From contig CM062296.1 of assembly GCA_031216915.1 (NCBI GenBank), positions 661,665,838-661,729,837 on the forward strand: a stretch of 64,000 nucleotides of DNA, given 5' to 3'. The stretch's first letter is position 1, and every line of letters begins with the position of its first letter. Both the position numbers and the translations under genes were made by a program. Below, one piece after another: positions 1 to 10,639 of the stretch. The notes under the pieces were generated by a model. It searched no databases. It was not told the DNA's origin and saw nothing but the letters and a program-made list of their open reading frames with translations. Source of the stretch: Pictodentalium vernedei (Eukaryota; Mollusca; Scaphopoda; Dentaliida; Dentaliidae).

Positions 1-296
1 TAATCCGAGAAGGCTGTTGATTTGTCATACAGAGTAGACAAATTAATCTATTTAACCTACATCTATAAGGCTGCAGGTTAATGAAATTAATTAGTTTACC
101 TCAAAGATTGACTCTTCTTAGGCAAGGTGACTTTTGAAATGGAAGATGGCTTTTGGAAAAGCAGGAACTGAACAACTGAATGCGTTCGTTCTGAAAAAAA
201 ACCCTTTGCTCCATTGTACGTGGACACGCCCCTTTAATTTTTCGTATGATGGAAAAACTTTGAGGAGTAACAGTCATCATTATTACCAGTAGATGT
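1..296. other. No recognisable feature
   Basis: AT-rich unique-looking sequence with short chance frames only. I see no repeat, coding segment or RNA gene. Confidence 0.5.
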
Positions 297-424
297 ACAC
301 TCTAAAATCGGCTGGGTTGAAAATCAACCCAAATCAACAGGGTTGAGTGAATATGAACCAATTGGGTTCATATTCACTCAACCCAATTGATTTGGGTTGT
401 TTTTTAACCTGACTGACTTTAAAG
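297..424. repeat. CTCTAAAA palindromic MITE, copy 1
   Basis: About 130-bp foldback. The left arm starts ACACTCTAAAATC and carries GGTTGA and AACCCAAATCAAC; the centre is the palindrome around CCAATTGG, with TGAGTGAATATGAAC mirrored as GTTCATATTCACTCA. The right terminus has decayed (GACTTTAAAG instead of GATTTTAGAGTG). It is one of at least six copies of the same design in the window and carries no coding capacity. The transposon superfamily is not clear. Confidence 0.85.
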
Positions 425-492
425 GGATAAAGGCAACTTACAGTGTAAGTTTTGTACAATTTATGAAAGAATGCCAAATGACTCTTGTGCAG

Positions 493-737
493 TACAGTCG
501 CCGTGGACTGGTCACGATCCACGCGTGGACAGTGATGTCCACGCATGAGTTTACCAGGTAATACAAATCATCATCAGCAAGATTGTAATAAATTAATCAC
601 TGGGTTGTACCCGGTGCCTCATTAATTAATTGTTTGATGATTATTCCATTAATTAGTGTTTGGAAACTAATATTATTACGTCCGTGGAAATATTGCCCAC
701 CCGTGGAAAGCGACCAATCCATGGCGGCCATACTGTA
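493..737. mobile_element. TA-flanked MITE, family TM-C, copy 1
   Basis: Imperfect palindrome starting TA-CAGTCGCCGTGGACTGG and ending in CCATACTG-TA. The TA duplication and CAGT/ACTG ends are those expected of Tc1/mariner-type elements. The core is a palindrome with ACCCGGTGC next to ATTAATTAA, shared with copies at 13762, 51158 and 63490. No coding capacity; presumably mobilised by a transposase in trans (inference). Confidence 0.8.
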
Positions 738-818
738 GCAAAACAAAATATCGATAAACAACTTACGGACTACCGACCTTTATCTTACGCTTCACCAGCT
801 CACACAGATCATGAATGG

Positions 819-949
819 ACACTCTAAAATCAGTTGTTTAAAAATTAACACAGATCAACTGGGGTGAGTGTAAATGATCCCAATAGTGTTCATATTCATT
901 CAACCCAGTTGATTTGGGTTGATTTTTACCCAACTGATTTTAGAGTGTA
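819..949. repeat. CTCTAAAA palindromic MITE, copy 2
   Basis: Foldback with ACACTCTAAAATCAGTTG at the left and CAACTGATTTTAGAGTGTA at the right. The left arm has diverged more (ATTAACACAGATCAACTGG) than the right arm (CAACCCAGTTGATTTGGG). Confidence 0.85.
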
Positions 950-1000
950 AGCGGAATAACAGCGACTGTACTAAATCTTTCAATTACTGAAGTGTGCAAA

Positions 1001-1025
1001 CAGGGACGTGGCTAGAGGTTTCCGA

Positions 1026-1060
<35 letters not shown>

Positions 1061-1717
1061 AATTTCCAACTAGGGGGTGGGCGGGGAAAAACCCCTCCCG
1101 GTCCCTCCCGATAGTTGGAAATTCACTACCGAGAAACATTTTGAAAAAGAAGTCATGAAAGGGGGCATAAAATTGATTCTAGTAACGGAAATGCCAACAC
1201 ATTTATGATAGAATTATCAGGTTATTATTATTTGGTATTATTCTGGGAATTGAATATACATGTGCTAAACAAATGCTCAAGCTTAGAACTTTGAACAATT
1301 CACACTGTCCTACCATTAAATCAGATCTTATGCAGGAATGATCAATTTTCGATGTTTCATCATTTTGAAACTGTGAATGATGGAATTAACTCAAGATAAC
1401 GATTTTACATGATGCGATTTTCTTGAAGTGCATTTCGAGGATTTTATTTATTCCGATAAGTAAACGTACTATAGAAATTTCGTACCGATTGACATCATCC
1501 ATACTTATGAAGCTCGATATTTGCGTACACTGTAGTTTTAAATATTAACAGTTGGAATTTTTGCCGATTTGAAGCCGAGTTGGGCTTGTGGGAAGTAAAG
1601 GAGACATCAGCATCACCAAAGAAGCTCTGAAATCCAGATAGATGGAATTTCCAACTACTCATGACTTGCCCTCCGAATTTCCAACTATTTGTGTCGCCCC
1701 CCGTCGCCACGTCCCTG
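1001..1717. mobile_element. hAT-like non-autonomous element (CAGGGACGTGGC ends)
   Basis: Begins CAGGGACGTGGC and ends with its reverse complement GCCACGTCCCTG. Flanks are TGTGCAAA (993-1000) and TGTACAAA (1718-1725), a 7-of-8 match to an 8-bp target duplication. CAGGG ends with an 8-bp duplication are typical of hAT elements. The interior has a 29-base G run (1027-1055), mirrored phrases such as GGAAATTCACTA, and no transposase. Length is 717 bp. Confidence 0.8.
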
Positions 1718-1725
1718 TGTACAAA

Positions 1726-2639
1726 CTGAATCTTTTTCGTATTGATCATAAACCTAAATTACTTGGTGATTCGTCCAACAAAGCCATGTTCCTATAAAAA
1801 CATCGAACAGTACAGAACTATAAGCTGTACATGAGCAAATTAGTCTCAACGTTTGTTGGGGGTGATCAGGAATGATTAATCCTTCAAATTGTCACGCATA
1901 AATATTTGCTTAAAGACAACACCGTGGCAGTCTGGAAGGCACTTTGGTCCCCCGAATGACGAACCTACTGAAGGGAACAATGTTGGAAAGATGGAATTCT
2001 ACTATCCCATGTCAATGTGGATTTTAATTTATCATGTGGCTCTCATCATGATTTCGTGTTGATGGTACAGAAATCCTACCGACTTCTCGCATTTTACGCA
2101 AATGAATGAATGAAAAGTTTCTGAGTGTCGAGGGCACACAGGGACATTGTGGGATTTGAAATCCCTTGTGACCCTAATAACTTTATTTGCTTATGAATAT
2201 ACGACAGACGGAAGTGAGGGCCAGAATCTTATTTGATTTGAGTGTGCGCACTGGTAGTAGGGTAGTGGGGTCTGACCCTCGACAACCTCGAACTGGAAGG
2301 TGACTAGGAATTGTGCATAACTACAAGAATTCTACTCTGTGTTTTACTTAGAAAAGTGGGGATATTTATGGTAATTCTGAAACCGCTGTTTGATGGTTGT
2401 TTAGAAAGAAGAAAAAGAAACCCAAACACTCGGTGGTTTGGGTGCAGCATTATATATATTATCCATAACGGTTATAAAAAAAGGAAAAAAAAATCCACCA
2501 ACGTGTGTTTTTGAAAGCTGGGAGTCATTCATCAGCCTTTAAGGGAGAGTGTATGCTGAACCACCGGGGTGGTGAGAAAAAAAAATTCACACACTCATAT
2601 AATCACACAGCCAAAACCCCTTATAAGGGCCGTAATATC
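1726..2639. other. No recognisable feature
   Basis: Low-complexity A-rich patches (around 2470-2490 and 2575-2585) and short chance frames. No gene, RNA or transposon terminus was found. Confidence 0.4.
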
Positions 2640-2830
2640 TTTATTCATATGTTTATTTATTTAAAATGTACACTAATCCCAGCCAGGCAAGCTTGTTTCA
2701 ATTCTTGCTTGGTGTTTGGTGATTTCTTGTGTATGTTAACAGGAAGCTTGTTCCAATCCCCACCGCGCTTCGTCTACTTTTTCCTTGTGTCATCTTGGTT
2801 ACAGAGTTTCAAGAAAATTTGAGAGTGTTC
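2640..2830 (-). repeat. Possible LINE 3' end
   Basis: Read on the minus strand, the segment has a short inverted repeat (CAAGCTTGCCTGGC) followed by TAAATAAATAAACATATG, resembling CR1/L2-type 3' ends that finish in a short repeat. It matches in layout, not closely in sequence, the ends at 28475 and 48519. Weak call. Confidence 0.3.
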
Positions 2831-3480
2831 AATTAGAAAAGTCATAGGTAGAGGGGGATAGAAATCCGCTATTGTATATTGTTACTGTTGTATGATTGTT
2901 GCTAGTGATGGGGCGAGGGGTTGGTTTCTTCGTAGCCCACTCCCCACACACAGAGTTGCAAGGTAGTCCTAACAGACTCGATCCCAAAGTTATCAATGAG
3001 CAATCCTCCCTGATTCCACGGGCTTTAATTCTGTTGTATAATTTTCTGTAACTTCTAGGTGTAGAAGACGAACTTGTCTCCTGAGTACACTGTTCCGTCG
3101 AGAACAGCAAGTTCCCTGCGGGGGAGCCCGCCGGTCCCCCGACCCCGACATTAATACTCCGGGGATGGAAAACCCGACAGCTGGTGGAGATTTTACCGCT
3201 GTTTGCAGCTGCCAATGGTACCATAGGCAAGCTTTGTGCGTATCGTCACCAGCTGCCGATCCGGGTTGTTTACACCGAGTACCCGGTCCTTCCCAACGCG
3301 TTTGGTAATGTATAACGCGTTGAGCAGTGAGGCAGTCCTCACTAACTCCGTCCTTAAATGTTGTTTGACTGGCGATGTAAACCTCACAGATTTTTTTCTC
3401 AATTGTAGTAGTTTTGATAGATACCTAGATTTTGTTTAGTCACGCGACTTTAATTATGATAACTAGCTATATCATCGTCT
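2831..3480. other. GC-richer segment of unknown origin
   Basis: A 133-codon frame lies on the minus strand (2829-3230) and is richer in G+C than its surroundings. I see no recognisable domain. It lies downstream of the 3' end of the LINE to the right, so it may be retrotransposon tail or unrelated sequence. Confidence 0.25.
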
Positions 3481-3674
3481 TGCGGTTTTTAACTCATTTA
3501 TTTTTTCTGTTAAGGCCTCAGTGCTCGTTTAGCTCTACCATTAATTCACTATCTTGAAGTCTGTTTGTGGTTTTGTTTTGTAGGTCTTTTAATCGCGTTT
3601 CAATAGGTTCTCTATTTTTGCTAGCTCACGAAGTTCCTTTATCAATGCAACTCAAGGATGACAATGTCTGGCAA

Positions 3675-3830
3675 CTAAAAAGACTGAAATTTCGGCCAGA
3701 GGCCAAAGATCAAGATGGAGAGGATTATGAGAGGGGATGACAAAGGTCAAGTTGGAGGGGATTATGGGAGGGGTAACCCCTCCCATAATCTCCTCCAACT
3801 TGACCTTTGGCCAAAATTTCAGTCTTTTTA
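3675..3830. repeat. Foldback inserted near the LINE 3' end
   Basis: Inverted repeat with arms starting TAAAAAGACTGAAATTT and ending AAATTTCAGTCTTTTTA, around the centre GGAGGGG-TAA-CCCCTCC. The left arm contains a second, imperfect copy of the GATTATGRGAGGGG unit (3721-3736), so the arms are unequal. LINE-like coding sequence lies on both sides. Confidence 0.75.
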
Positions 3831-5410
3831 GGTGCATGCATTCTCACTCCATATGGTCTTGCATAATGACCATATGGCCTTGCATAATGCCACGCGCAGG
3901 GTATGGTTTTGAACCCCCCTCTGTAGCTTTTGAATGTTGGTTGTGCTCAGTTCACTTGTTATTATGTCACCATATTCCAGTGTCGGGCGTATAAATGATT
4001 TGGAAAGCTTGAGAAGCACGTCTTTGTTTGCTCCCCAATTTGTACCTCTGATTATCTTCAGAAAATTGATACGTTCAGGAGCTCAACCGTAATGGACTTT
4101 ATGTGACTGTTTAGACTGAGGTTGCTATCCAGAATAAATCCCCAAGATATGGTCTCGTTGCTTGCCTCTAGTTTGTGATCGTATAACTGGAGATCAATAC
4201 TGGGGTCGGGTGTTTTACTTTGTTTCTTACAGAACGTAACACTGAGTTTTTCTCGGCATTGAGCTGGATGCGCTATAGGTCGCATCGGTTCTCATGATCA
4301 CGAATGGTATTCTGCAGGCGATTTTTAATTATGACTTTCTGGCCGTCCACGTACCTTTGTCGTCTGAAAACAGCGATAGTTCAACATAGTTTTTCTCTAC
4401 TTTTTCTATGTCATTCAGTTATATTACAAAAAGAAGCGGGCTTGGGGCCGGTCAAAGTGGTGTACCAGCCTCGAGTATAACTTTCTCTGACACCTCGTGG
4501 TTAACTTCCACTTTGATTTTTCAATCAGTTAGAAACGATGATATGATCCTCAGAATTTTAGTGGGGTAAACCCATTTCGCTAGTTTATATCTCATGCCAT
4601 TGTGCCAACACTTTTTTTACATCCAAGAAAAGCGCTGTTCCTATTTTGTTTTGTCTAAACGATGTTTTCATATAATAGACCAGTATGAGCTTTCGATTCC
4701 TTCTTTCTGCTTTCTATATGCTCTTTGACATTTGTAATTGATTCGAGATAGCTTCGGATAGGAGTCTCATAGTGAGAATCCGTTCAAATATTTTTCCAAT
4801 AAAGCTGAGCAAGCTAATTGACCGGTAGTTAGAAGGGATGGTAAGGTCTTTGTCTTGTTTAAGTATCATGGCTCCTGCAGTCACTTTCCAGCATTTTGAG
4901 AAGTACCCTCAAGAGAGACAGCAGTTTAGGCGTTTGATAAGTCTACAGTAGGAGATGCTGGGACACTGTTTCAGTATTTTATAAGAGACTTTGTCTTCTC
5001 GCGGGGACGAAGATGACTTGTATTTTCCAATTATACCCATGACCTCTTCTGCGATTCTTGGTTCGGTTAATTCATGATCGTCCTCCATCTTCGGGCTTTT
5101 TGTCGAAGTTGGGTTCATAGAAAAATGAGTTGTTATCTTAGAGAAATTTATTTACTTTTCCTTAGAAATCGTTGTCAAATCTGTCCCCTTCTTGTAGACG
5201 ATTGGCTTTCTTTAGGAGTTTTTTACGCTGGCTTTTGCCTTGTCCTCTAAGGCCATAGCTCCGTCGCTAATCTTCAGCTCATTATTATTAGCACTCTTAA
5301 CACATTTGCTATTTTGGCCAGTAAGAGTTTTAAATGTATCCCAGAACCTCTTGGGTTCTTTCAGCCTATTTATATTTTCTGTTGCTTTTCCCATCTCACG
5401 CGATTGTCTT

Positions 5411-5728
5411 TACAGTTAAAACTAGAAGTCCTGTCATGAAATGCGCACAAATAGCACGTTGATATGCGCGTTAATGTGCGCGTTATGGCCCAATTAAAGC
5501 TATCATATTCTGTACATATGGCCTTTGCACAGGCAATGTTTCAGCCAATGGACCTCCGGGTAACCCGGAGGTCCATTGGTAGAAACATTGCATGTGTTTG
5601 CTATGAGTAACCAAGAGAACCTGCCGTGCTTTGGATGCCATTCGATATGGCAATTGCGCGCAATTCCAACGCGCAATTAAGCCTAGATAAGAGCACTATT
5701 CGTGACAGGACTTCTAGTTTTAACTGTA
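5411..5728. mobile_element. TA-flanked MITE, family TM-E, inside the LINE
   Basis: Terminal repeats CAGTTAAAACTAGAAGTCCT and the reverse complement, each preceded or followed by TA (5411-5412, 5727-5728). It splits the Jockey-like LINE between the endonuclease and reverse transcriptase segments, so it is younger than the LINE. The arms are rich in GCGCGTTAATGTGCGCG-like phrases. The centre (5533-5600) is a palindrome of CAGCCAATGGACCTCCGG shared with family TM-D. Confidence 0.9.
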
Positions 5729-7377
5729 GCTGTAGCCTGTTTTACTTCTCAGTTATACGCGGTTTTAAGTTGTGCTTTTTTGATTTGATCATTCTCTGAC
5801 TGGTAAGTCCGAAAAGCTTTCCTTTTTAGTTTAATTATTTGAAGTGTTGGTTGGGGTATTCTGTTTATACGCGGCTTTACTGTTTGTTTGGGACAGATTT
5901 CATCTAGTGTACTGGTACTGTATATCGCTAAGGTGAGTGTGGGCTTTTTTAGTACATAAGCGTTTAAGCGGCCATTTGCATTTATTTTTACTTCGATAAT
6001 ATTTCTAAAGAGGTCACAGTCAACTTTTGATAGGTTCCTCCTGTTCATGGGCGGATACCTTGCGGGACCTGTATTACATTTCAAAGTGGCGTGAACTGGC
6101 AGGTGATCACTGCCTAGATCATTTTCCCCTACAAATATGTCTTGCATTTGGCTGGTTAGTGATTTGCTAATGATAATAAGAGCTAGGATATCTGATTGTG
6201 GAGAGGGTTGTTGCATAGATATGTTACGTCTTGATCGTTATTTACCACGAATAGATCGAGTTCTTCAATGATGTGGAATAGGGCGTCACCATTAGGCTCA
6301 GTTTTTTTTGACAACCGAATCCTGTTGTTCGGCATTGAAGTCCCCAGGAATATGCAATGCTTGTGTTTTTTGTAAAGAATTCAGATACTTCACTGTCTAC
6401 TGTTGCTTGCGGCTTGTTATAATATTGTGATGACGGCCACATTTTTGTTATCCAGTACAATTTCAACTGCAATCACTTCAGCATTTGGGGGGGGGGGGTC
6501 GCTTGGTATTGTTTTATATTTAATCTCCTGCCTTATTAGCAGAGCACCCTCTCCACAGTTTTGGGCGGGGCGATCTCTTCTAGTAATTACGAACCCACTT
6601 AACGAGAACTTCTTGCTCAGTTTTAGACGTGTTTCGCTAATTCCAATTACGTCCAGGTTTTTTTTTAAATAACTGGACATTTGCGAGTTTTTTTCTGATC
6701 ATCGCTTTGAGCGTCCTACTAGATTATTTTTAATTTTTCCATTTATAATATTGTTACCTATTTATATTTTGTTAACGGCTGCTTCTAGTGGCGTGTGAGA
6801 TATTTCAGTTTTATATAGCTTAGACGCTGTTTTACCGATCTCCTTGCGTAAGTCCGAAAGACTGGTGTCCATGTATGTTTTCATTATGTTGAAAATAGGC
6901 CCAGCCATCAAGGAGCACATGGAATAAGGGGAGAACGAAATTAGAGCTTTAAGCTGGATGTTTGTTTGAACTTTTTTGAAGTGGCCACACCCCCAGTAAT
7001 TGATGGGGTGTTGCCCCCGCAATTGGGGCATTTCAGAGTTGTGGAATTGCACGCCTTTGCGATGTGTTTTTCACCGCATTTCATACATCGTTGCTGCCCG
7101 TTGCATTTGTTTGACAGATGCTCAAATTTCTGACACTTGTGCTCAAATTTCTGACACTTGTGACACTGACGGGCTGCGGAAGAACACAATATTCCTAGGT
7201 TCGTATTTTTTCCCGTTGATGTTTACCATTTTGCTTATGAAATTTAATTTCGTTCTAGGGCATTGTACTTTAATCTTCCAAGTAGGGTTGCCCGTGGCTT
7301 TTGAGATTAACCTCTCCCACGAGCATCCTAATAGGGTTTTATCAATCTTGTTTTACGCAAAAGTACTGGATTCTTGT

Positions 7378-7629
7378 TTAACCCTTTACCCAACGTAACG
7401 GCCAAAACCGGCCAACGCTATTCACAAAATTCGCCAACTAATTTTCATTATTTTTTTTACTTTTTGTCTCAAAAACATAAGTTATGACCCCTCTTTGGAA
7501 CGAGCTCGTCGAGCTCGTTCCAAAGAGGGGTCATAACCTATGTTTTTGAGACAAAAAATGAAAAACAATTGTTATTCAAGAATTCTGTTTGCAAGTGTCG
7601 TCTGCTTTTCATGTTAGGTAAAGGGTTAA
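7378..7629. mobile_element. PB-A palindromic MITE, copy a
   Basis: Flanked by TTAA on both sides, with CCCTTTACCCAACG at the left and GTTAGGTAAAGGG at the right. TTAA duplications and CCCTTT/AAAGGG ends are typical of piggyBac-type elements. Near-perfect hairpin whose arms contain TTGTCTCAAAAACATA and whose centre is GGAACGAGCTCGTCGAGCTC. No coding capacity. Confidence 0.9.
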
Positions 7630-8050
7630 ATAAGTTGTGTGGCATTGGTAGATTTTTGGTGGGTGTCAAAAACATGAAATTTCCCACAGAAACTAATAAT
7701 GCAGAGCATGACCGCATTTAATTTGGAATGCTTTTTTAAAATATTTATCCTTCAGATGAAACCTTTTGTCTTTGATTAACATTATAGACAATTATTTTTA
7801 GAATGAATAGAGCATCATGTAAGTGAATAAAACTCCAACAAGACTATACATTTCTGACAAACATTTCGGCGGGAGATAGAGGTGGCAGCTCCGCCGATTT
7901 CACCTGCGGCTCTGCTATTCGAGGGCTATCTCTACCGAGAACCAAAAATCAAAAGCCAACTGATTTTAGAGTGTGGCATTAAAAGTCAGTGGCGCATTGC
8001 ATCTTCAAATGACTTAACTCTCTCAACCATCATGATCTGAATGGTATCGC
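7630..8050. other. Unique sequence with a decayed hairpin
   Basis: Positions 7866-7945 form a degenerate inverted repeat (GGCGGGAGATAGAGGT mirrored by GGCTATCTCTACCG). A half copy of the CTCTAAAA foldback end lies at about 7955-7976 (CAACTGATTTTAGAGTGT). Otherwise I see nothing. Confidence 0.4.
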
Positions 8051-8291
8051 TTAACCCTTTACCTAACATAAAAAGCAGACGACACTGTTCAAAAAATTCT
8101 TGAATAACTAATTTTTTTCATTGTTTGTCCCCAAAACATAGGTTATGGTCCCTCATTGGAACGAGCTCGACGAGCTCGTTCCAATGAAGGGTCATAACCT
8201 ATGTTTTTGAGACAATAAATAATGAAAATTAATTGGCGAGGTTTGAGAATAGCGCTGGCGGTTTTGACCGTTACGTTGGGTAAAGGGTTAA
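8051..8291. mobile_element. PB-A palindromic MITE, copy b
   Basis: TTAA at both ends, CCCTTTACCTAACATA left and CGTTGGGTAAAGGG right. Centre GGAACGAGCTCGACGAGCTC. The left arm has drifted (GTCCCCAAAACATAGG instead of GTCTCAAAAACATAGG). Confidence 0.9.
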
Positions 8292-8372
8292 GCTCTATTG
8301 AATACAGCGAAATGGCCGAGTGTATCCCGTGTTCCTGAGAGGTTCAACAATAATTTAATGCTACTGGTCGAT

Positions 8373-8870
8373 GGGGGCTGTAGAATTAAATTATCATTGC
8401 CTATTGCTATATAGGACTAAATTATCATTGCCTGTCGGGGTATAGGATTAAGTTATCATTGTTGATGGGGGTGTAGGATTAAATTATTATTGCCTGTGGG
8501 GTGTAGGGTTAAATTATCAATGCCTATGGGGATGTAGGATTAAATCATCATTGCTTACAGGGTTGTTGGATTAAATTATCATTACCTGTGGGGATGTAGG
8601 ATTAAATCATCATTGCCTATAGGGTTGTTGGATTAAATTATCATTACCTGTGAGGATGTAGGATTAAATCATCATTGCCTATAGGGGTGTAGGATTAAAT
8701 TATCATTGTCGATGGAAGTATAGGATTAAATTATCTTTGTCTATAGGTGTTGTAGGATTAAATGATCATTGCCGATGGGGGTGGAGGGTTAAATTTTCAT
8801 TGCCAATGGGGGATATAGGATTAAATTATCATTGCCTTTGTGGTTGTAGTATTAAAGTATCATAGATCCC
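8373..8870. repeat. 31-bp minisatellite, 16 units
   Basis: Sixteen imperfect units of a roughly 31-bp sequence around GTAGGATTAAATTATCATTG followed by CCTATGGGG. Units near 8530-8690 alternate between two versions (AAATCATCATTG and AAATTATCATTACC), giving a 61-bp higher-order repeat. No coding role is evident. Confidence 0.9.
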
Positions 8871-9383
8871 CCTGTCCAGTGGGGGGGGGGGGGGGAGTGT
8901 TAATTTGTTGTCTGTTCACAGCCTGTCACCTTTTGCTTTGCAGAAAAATGTGTGCATACCATTTTTAAAGGGTTAAAGTTTCGTTCTAACGTTATCGAGT
9001 AAACACACTCCATTCTCAGTTATAAACAATCAGCTTCCTCCTGTTGCCTTCTGTTAACAATTCTTCGGTTTGTTGTGTAAAAATCATAAACTTCATGCTA
9101 TACGACTGAAGGAAATGTGAAAGATTAATATTTTTCTGGCATTGACTTCGGTTTGTTCGTTGGTAACATATATAATCTGCAATTTAACAAAAGCTTAGAA
9201 ATGTTCAAGCTGTTCAATTCACATTATTCTCCGTCTACGTCTACTACCCCCCCCCCCCCCCCCCTCCCCCCCATACACACACACACACACACAACTGCAC
9301 ATACTGACTCGACGAAAATCGGAAATATATTCCATCATTTTGTAATAGGTTGGAACCTTTTCTAACCATAGTTTCTTCCTCGT
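8871..9383. repeat. Simple repeats in unique sequence
   Basis: G run at about 8880-8896, C run at about 9246-9272 broken by one T, and an (AC)n microsatellite at about 9273-9292. The rest shows nothing recognisable. Confidence 0.7.
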
Positions 9384-9516
9384 GCGTTCTAAAATCAGTT
9401 GGGTTAAAAATCAACCCAAATCAATTGGGCTGAGTGAACATGAGCCCAATTGAGTTCATATTCACTCAACCCAGTTAATTTGGGTTAATTTTTAACCCAA
9501 CTCATTTTAGAGTGCA
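9384..9516. repeat. CTCTAAAA palindromic MITE, copy 3
   Basis: Foldback with TTCTAAAATCAGTTGGG at the left and CCCAACTCATTTTAGAGTG at the right. Centre around GAGCCCAATTGAGTTC. Good arm-to-arm match. Confidence 0.9.
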
Positions 9517-9637
9517 ACTGGTTACTGATGTGAAATAACGATAGACATTTTGAATAATCCAAAAACACGTTGTCTGAAAGAAGAGAAGGAATAAGAATGT
9601 GCCCATTGTTGCAGTGGGCGATGGAAATGGGAGATGA

Positions 9638-9766
9638 CCCACGGACGCGACAACCGTTACCTGTTCCCAGTTCCTAATTTGAGAAAAGTTAAAAATCGAT
9701 AAAATCGGTTGATAACCGATGTCGAATTAGTAACTGGGAATAAGTAACGGTTGTCACTTCCGTGGG
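9638..9766. repeat. GTTACTTATTCCC foldback (family FB-G), copy 1
   Basis: Inverted repeat from CCCACGGACGCGACAACCG to CGGTTGTCACTTCCGTGGG. The arms carry GTTACCTGTTCCCAGTTCC, and the centre is GATAAAATCGGTTGATAACC. The left arm is degraded (TAATTTGAGAAAAGTTAAAA). Other copies lie at 39631 and 52101, with a half copy at 24051. Confidence 0.8.
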
Positions 9767-9887
9767 TTGTTCGTTCTTCATTACTTGCTTATCAGCATTC
9801 ATTGAAAATATGCACTGGTTATCGTTGATCAATCAATGCGCATCGCGACAAATGGGGTGACAATCCAATTAACTGGCACCTCGGACC

Positions 9888-10138
9888 TTAACCCTTTACC
9901 TAACATGAAAAGCAGACGACACTTGCAAAAATTATTCTTGAATAACTAATTTTTTTCATTTTTTGTCTCAAAAACATAGGTTATGACCCCTCGTTGGAAC
10001 GAGCTCGACGAGCTCGTTCCAACGAGGGGCCATAACCTATGTTTTTGAGACAAAAAATGAAAAAATAATGAAAATTAATTGGCGATTTTTTATAAAAGCG
10101 CTGGCCGGTTTTGGCCGTTACGTTGGGTAAAGGGTTAA
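9888..10138. mobile_element. PB-A palindromic MITE, copy c
   Basis: TTAA on both sides, CCCTTTACCTAACATG left and GTTGGGTAAAGGG right. Long near-perfect arms and centre GGAACGAGCTCGACGAGCTC. A well-preserved member. Confidence 0.92.
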
Positions 10139-10635
10139 ACAATTAGTGAGTAGGCTTCAGATATCACTAACGTTTGCTAAAGGGTGAATCAGAATTATTA
10201 CTCTTGCAATAATAAAAGAAGGAAAACACCCCACCACCAAGACGCTCATGATATGGGTAAATAGCGTGTCCAGATATTCTTTCTTACGCCTTTCTCTCTC
10301 TCATCTCCTATCATTTATTTTGGTATTCGTGGAAGTCTTCTTGACCACGTCAGATTAGCTTATAACTGCAGTATTTATTGCTAACCAATGAATAATGGAA
10401 GCGCATCAATTTTACCAAGTCTGTTTGCAAAAAAAACCTGGTAATTTTGTAAATAAAAACATTCGATTAATTGTGAACATTATGGGTTAAGGCCTAAAAA
10501 GTTAAAAATCTGTTTCCCAGGACCTCCAGCATGGTCCTTTTCGCTGCCGCATGCTCTCTTTTTATAACCAATACAAATTTAAAAAATTAAACCTAAATGG
10601 TTTTGAAGAGTACCTTGATGGCACCTTTGGGGGTC
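10139..10635. other. No recognisable feature
   Basis: AT-rich sequence without repeat ends or coding signals. The last 100 bases may belong to the LINE fragment that follows. Confidence 0.4.
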
Positions 10636-10639
10636 ACTG

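Larger units (their letters stand above)
3480..7377 (-). pseudogene. Jockey-like LINE retrotransposon, degenerate
   Basis: Reading leftward from 7377 the order is gag, endonuclease, reverse transcriptase. The gag part (about 7377-6941) has Cys-His zinc knuckles (CHKCQKFEH, RCMKCGEKH, CPNCGG). The endonuclease (6680-5749) shows DVIGISETRLK, a GGxALLIR-like strand and a GSDHLPVH catalytic end. The reverse transcriptase (5394-3828) shows PSNYR-ISLLSFIGKIFERIL near 4820 and ends with FIRPTLEYG and KLQR-QNHTLR near 3990-3920. Gag zinc knuckles plus these motifs fit the Jockey group. Many stops and frameshifts show it is dead. It is interrupted by a TA-flanked MITE (5411-5728), and its tail by a foldback (3675-3830). 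At the 5' end it stops at, or is interrupted by, the PB-A element starting at 7378. The exact 3' end is uncertain. Confidence 0.85.

Noticed and set aside
8373..8870. CRISPR-like array
   Set aside because: Units are contiguous imperfect repeats without unique spacers, in a eukaryotic context.
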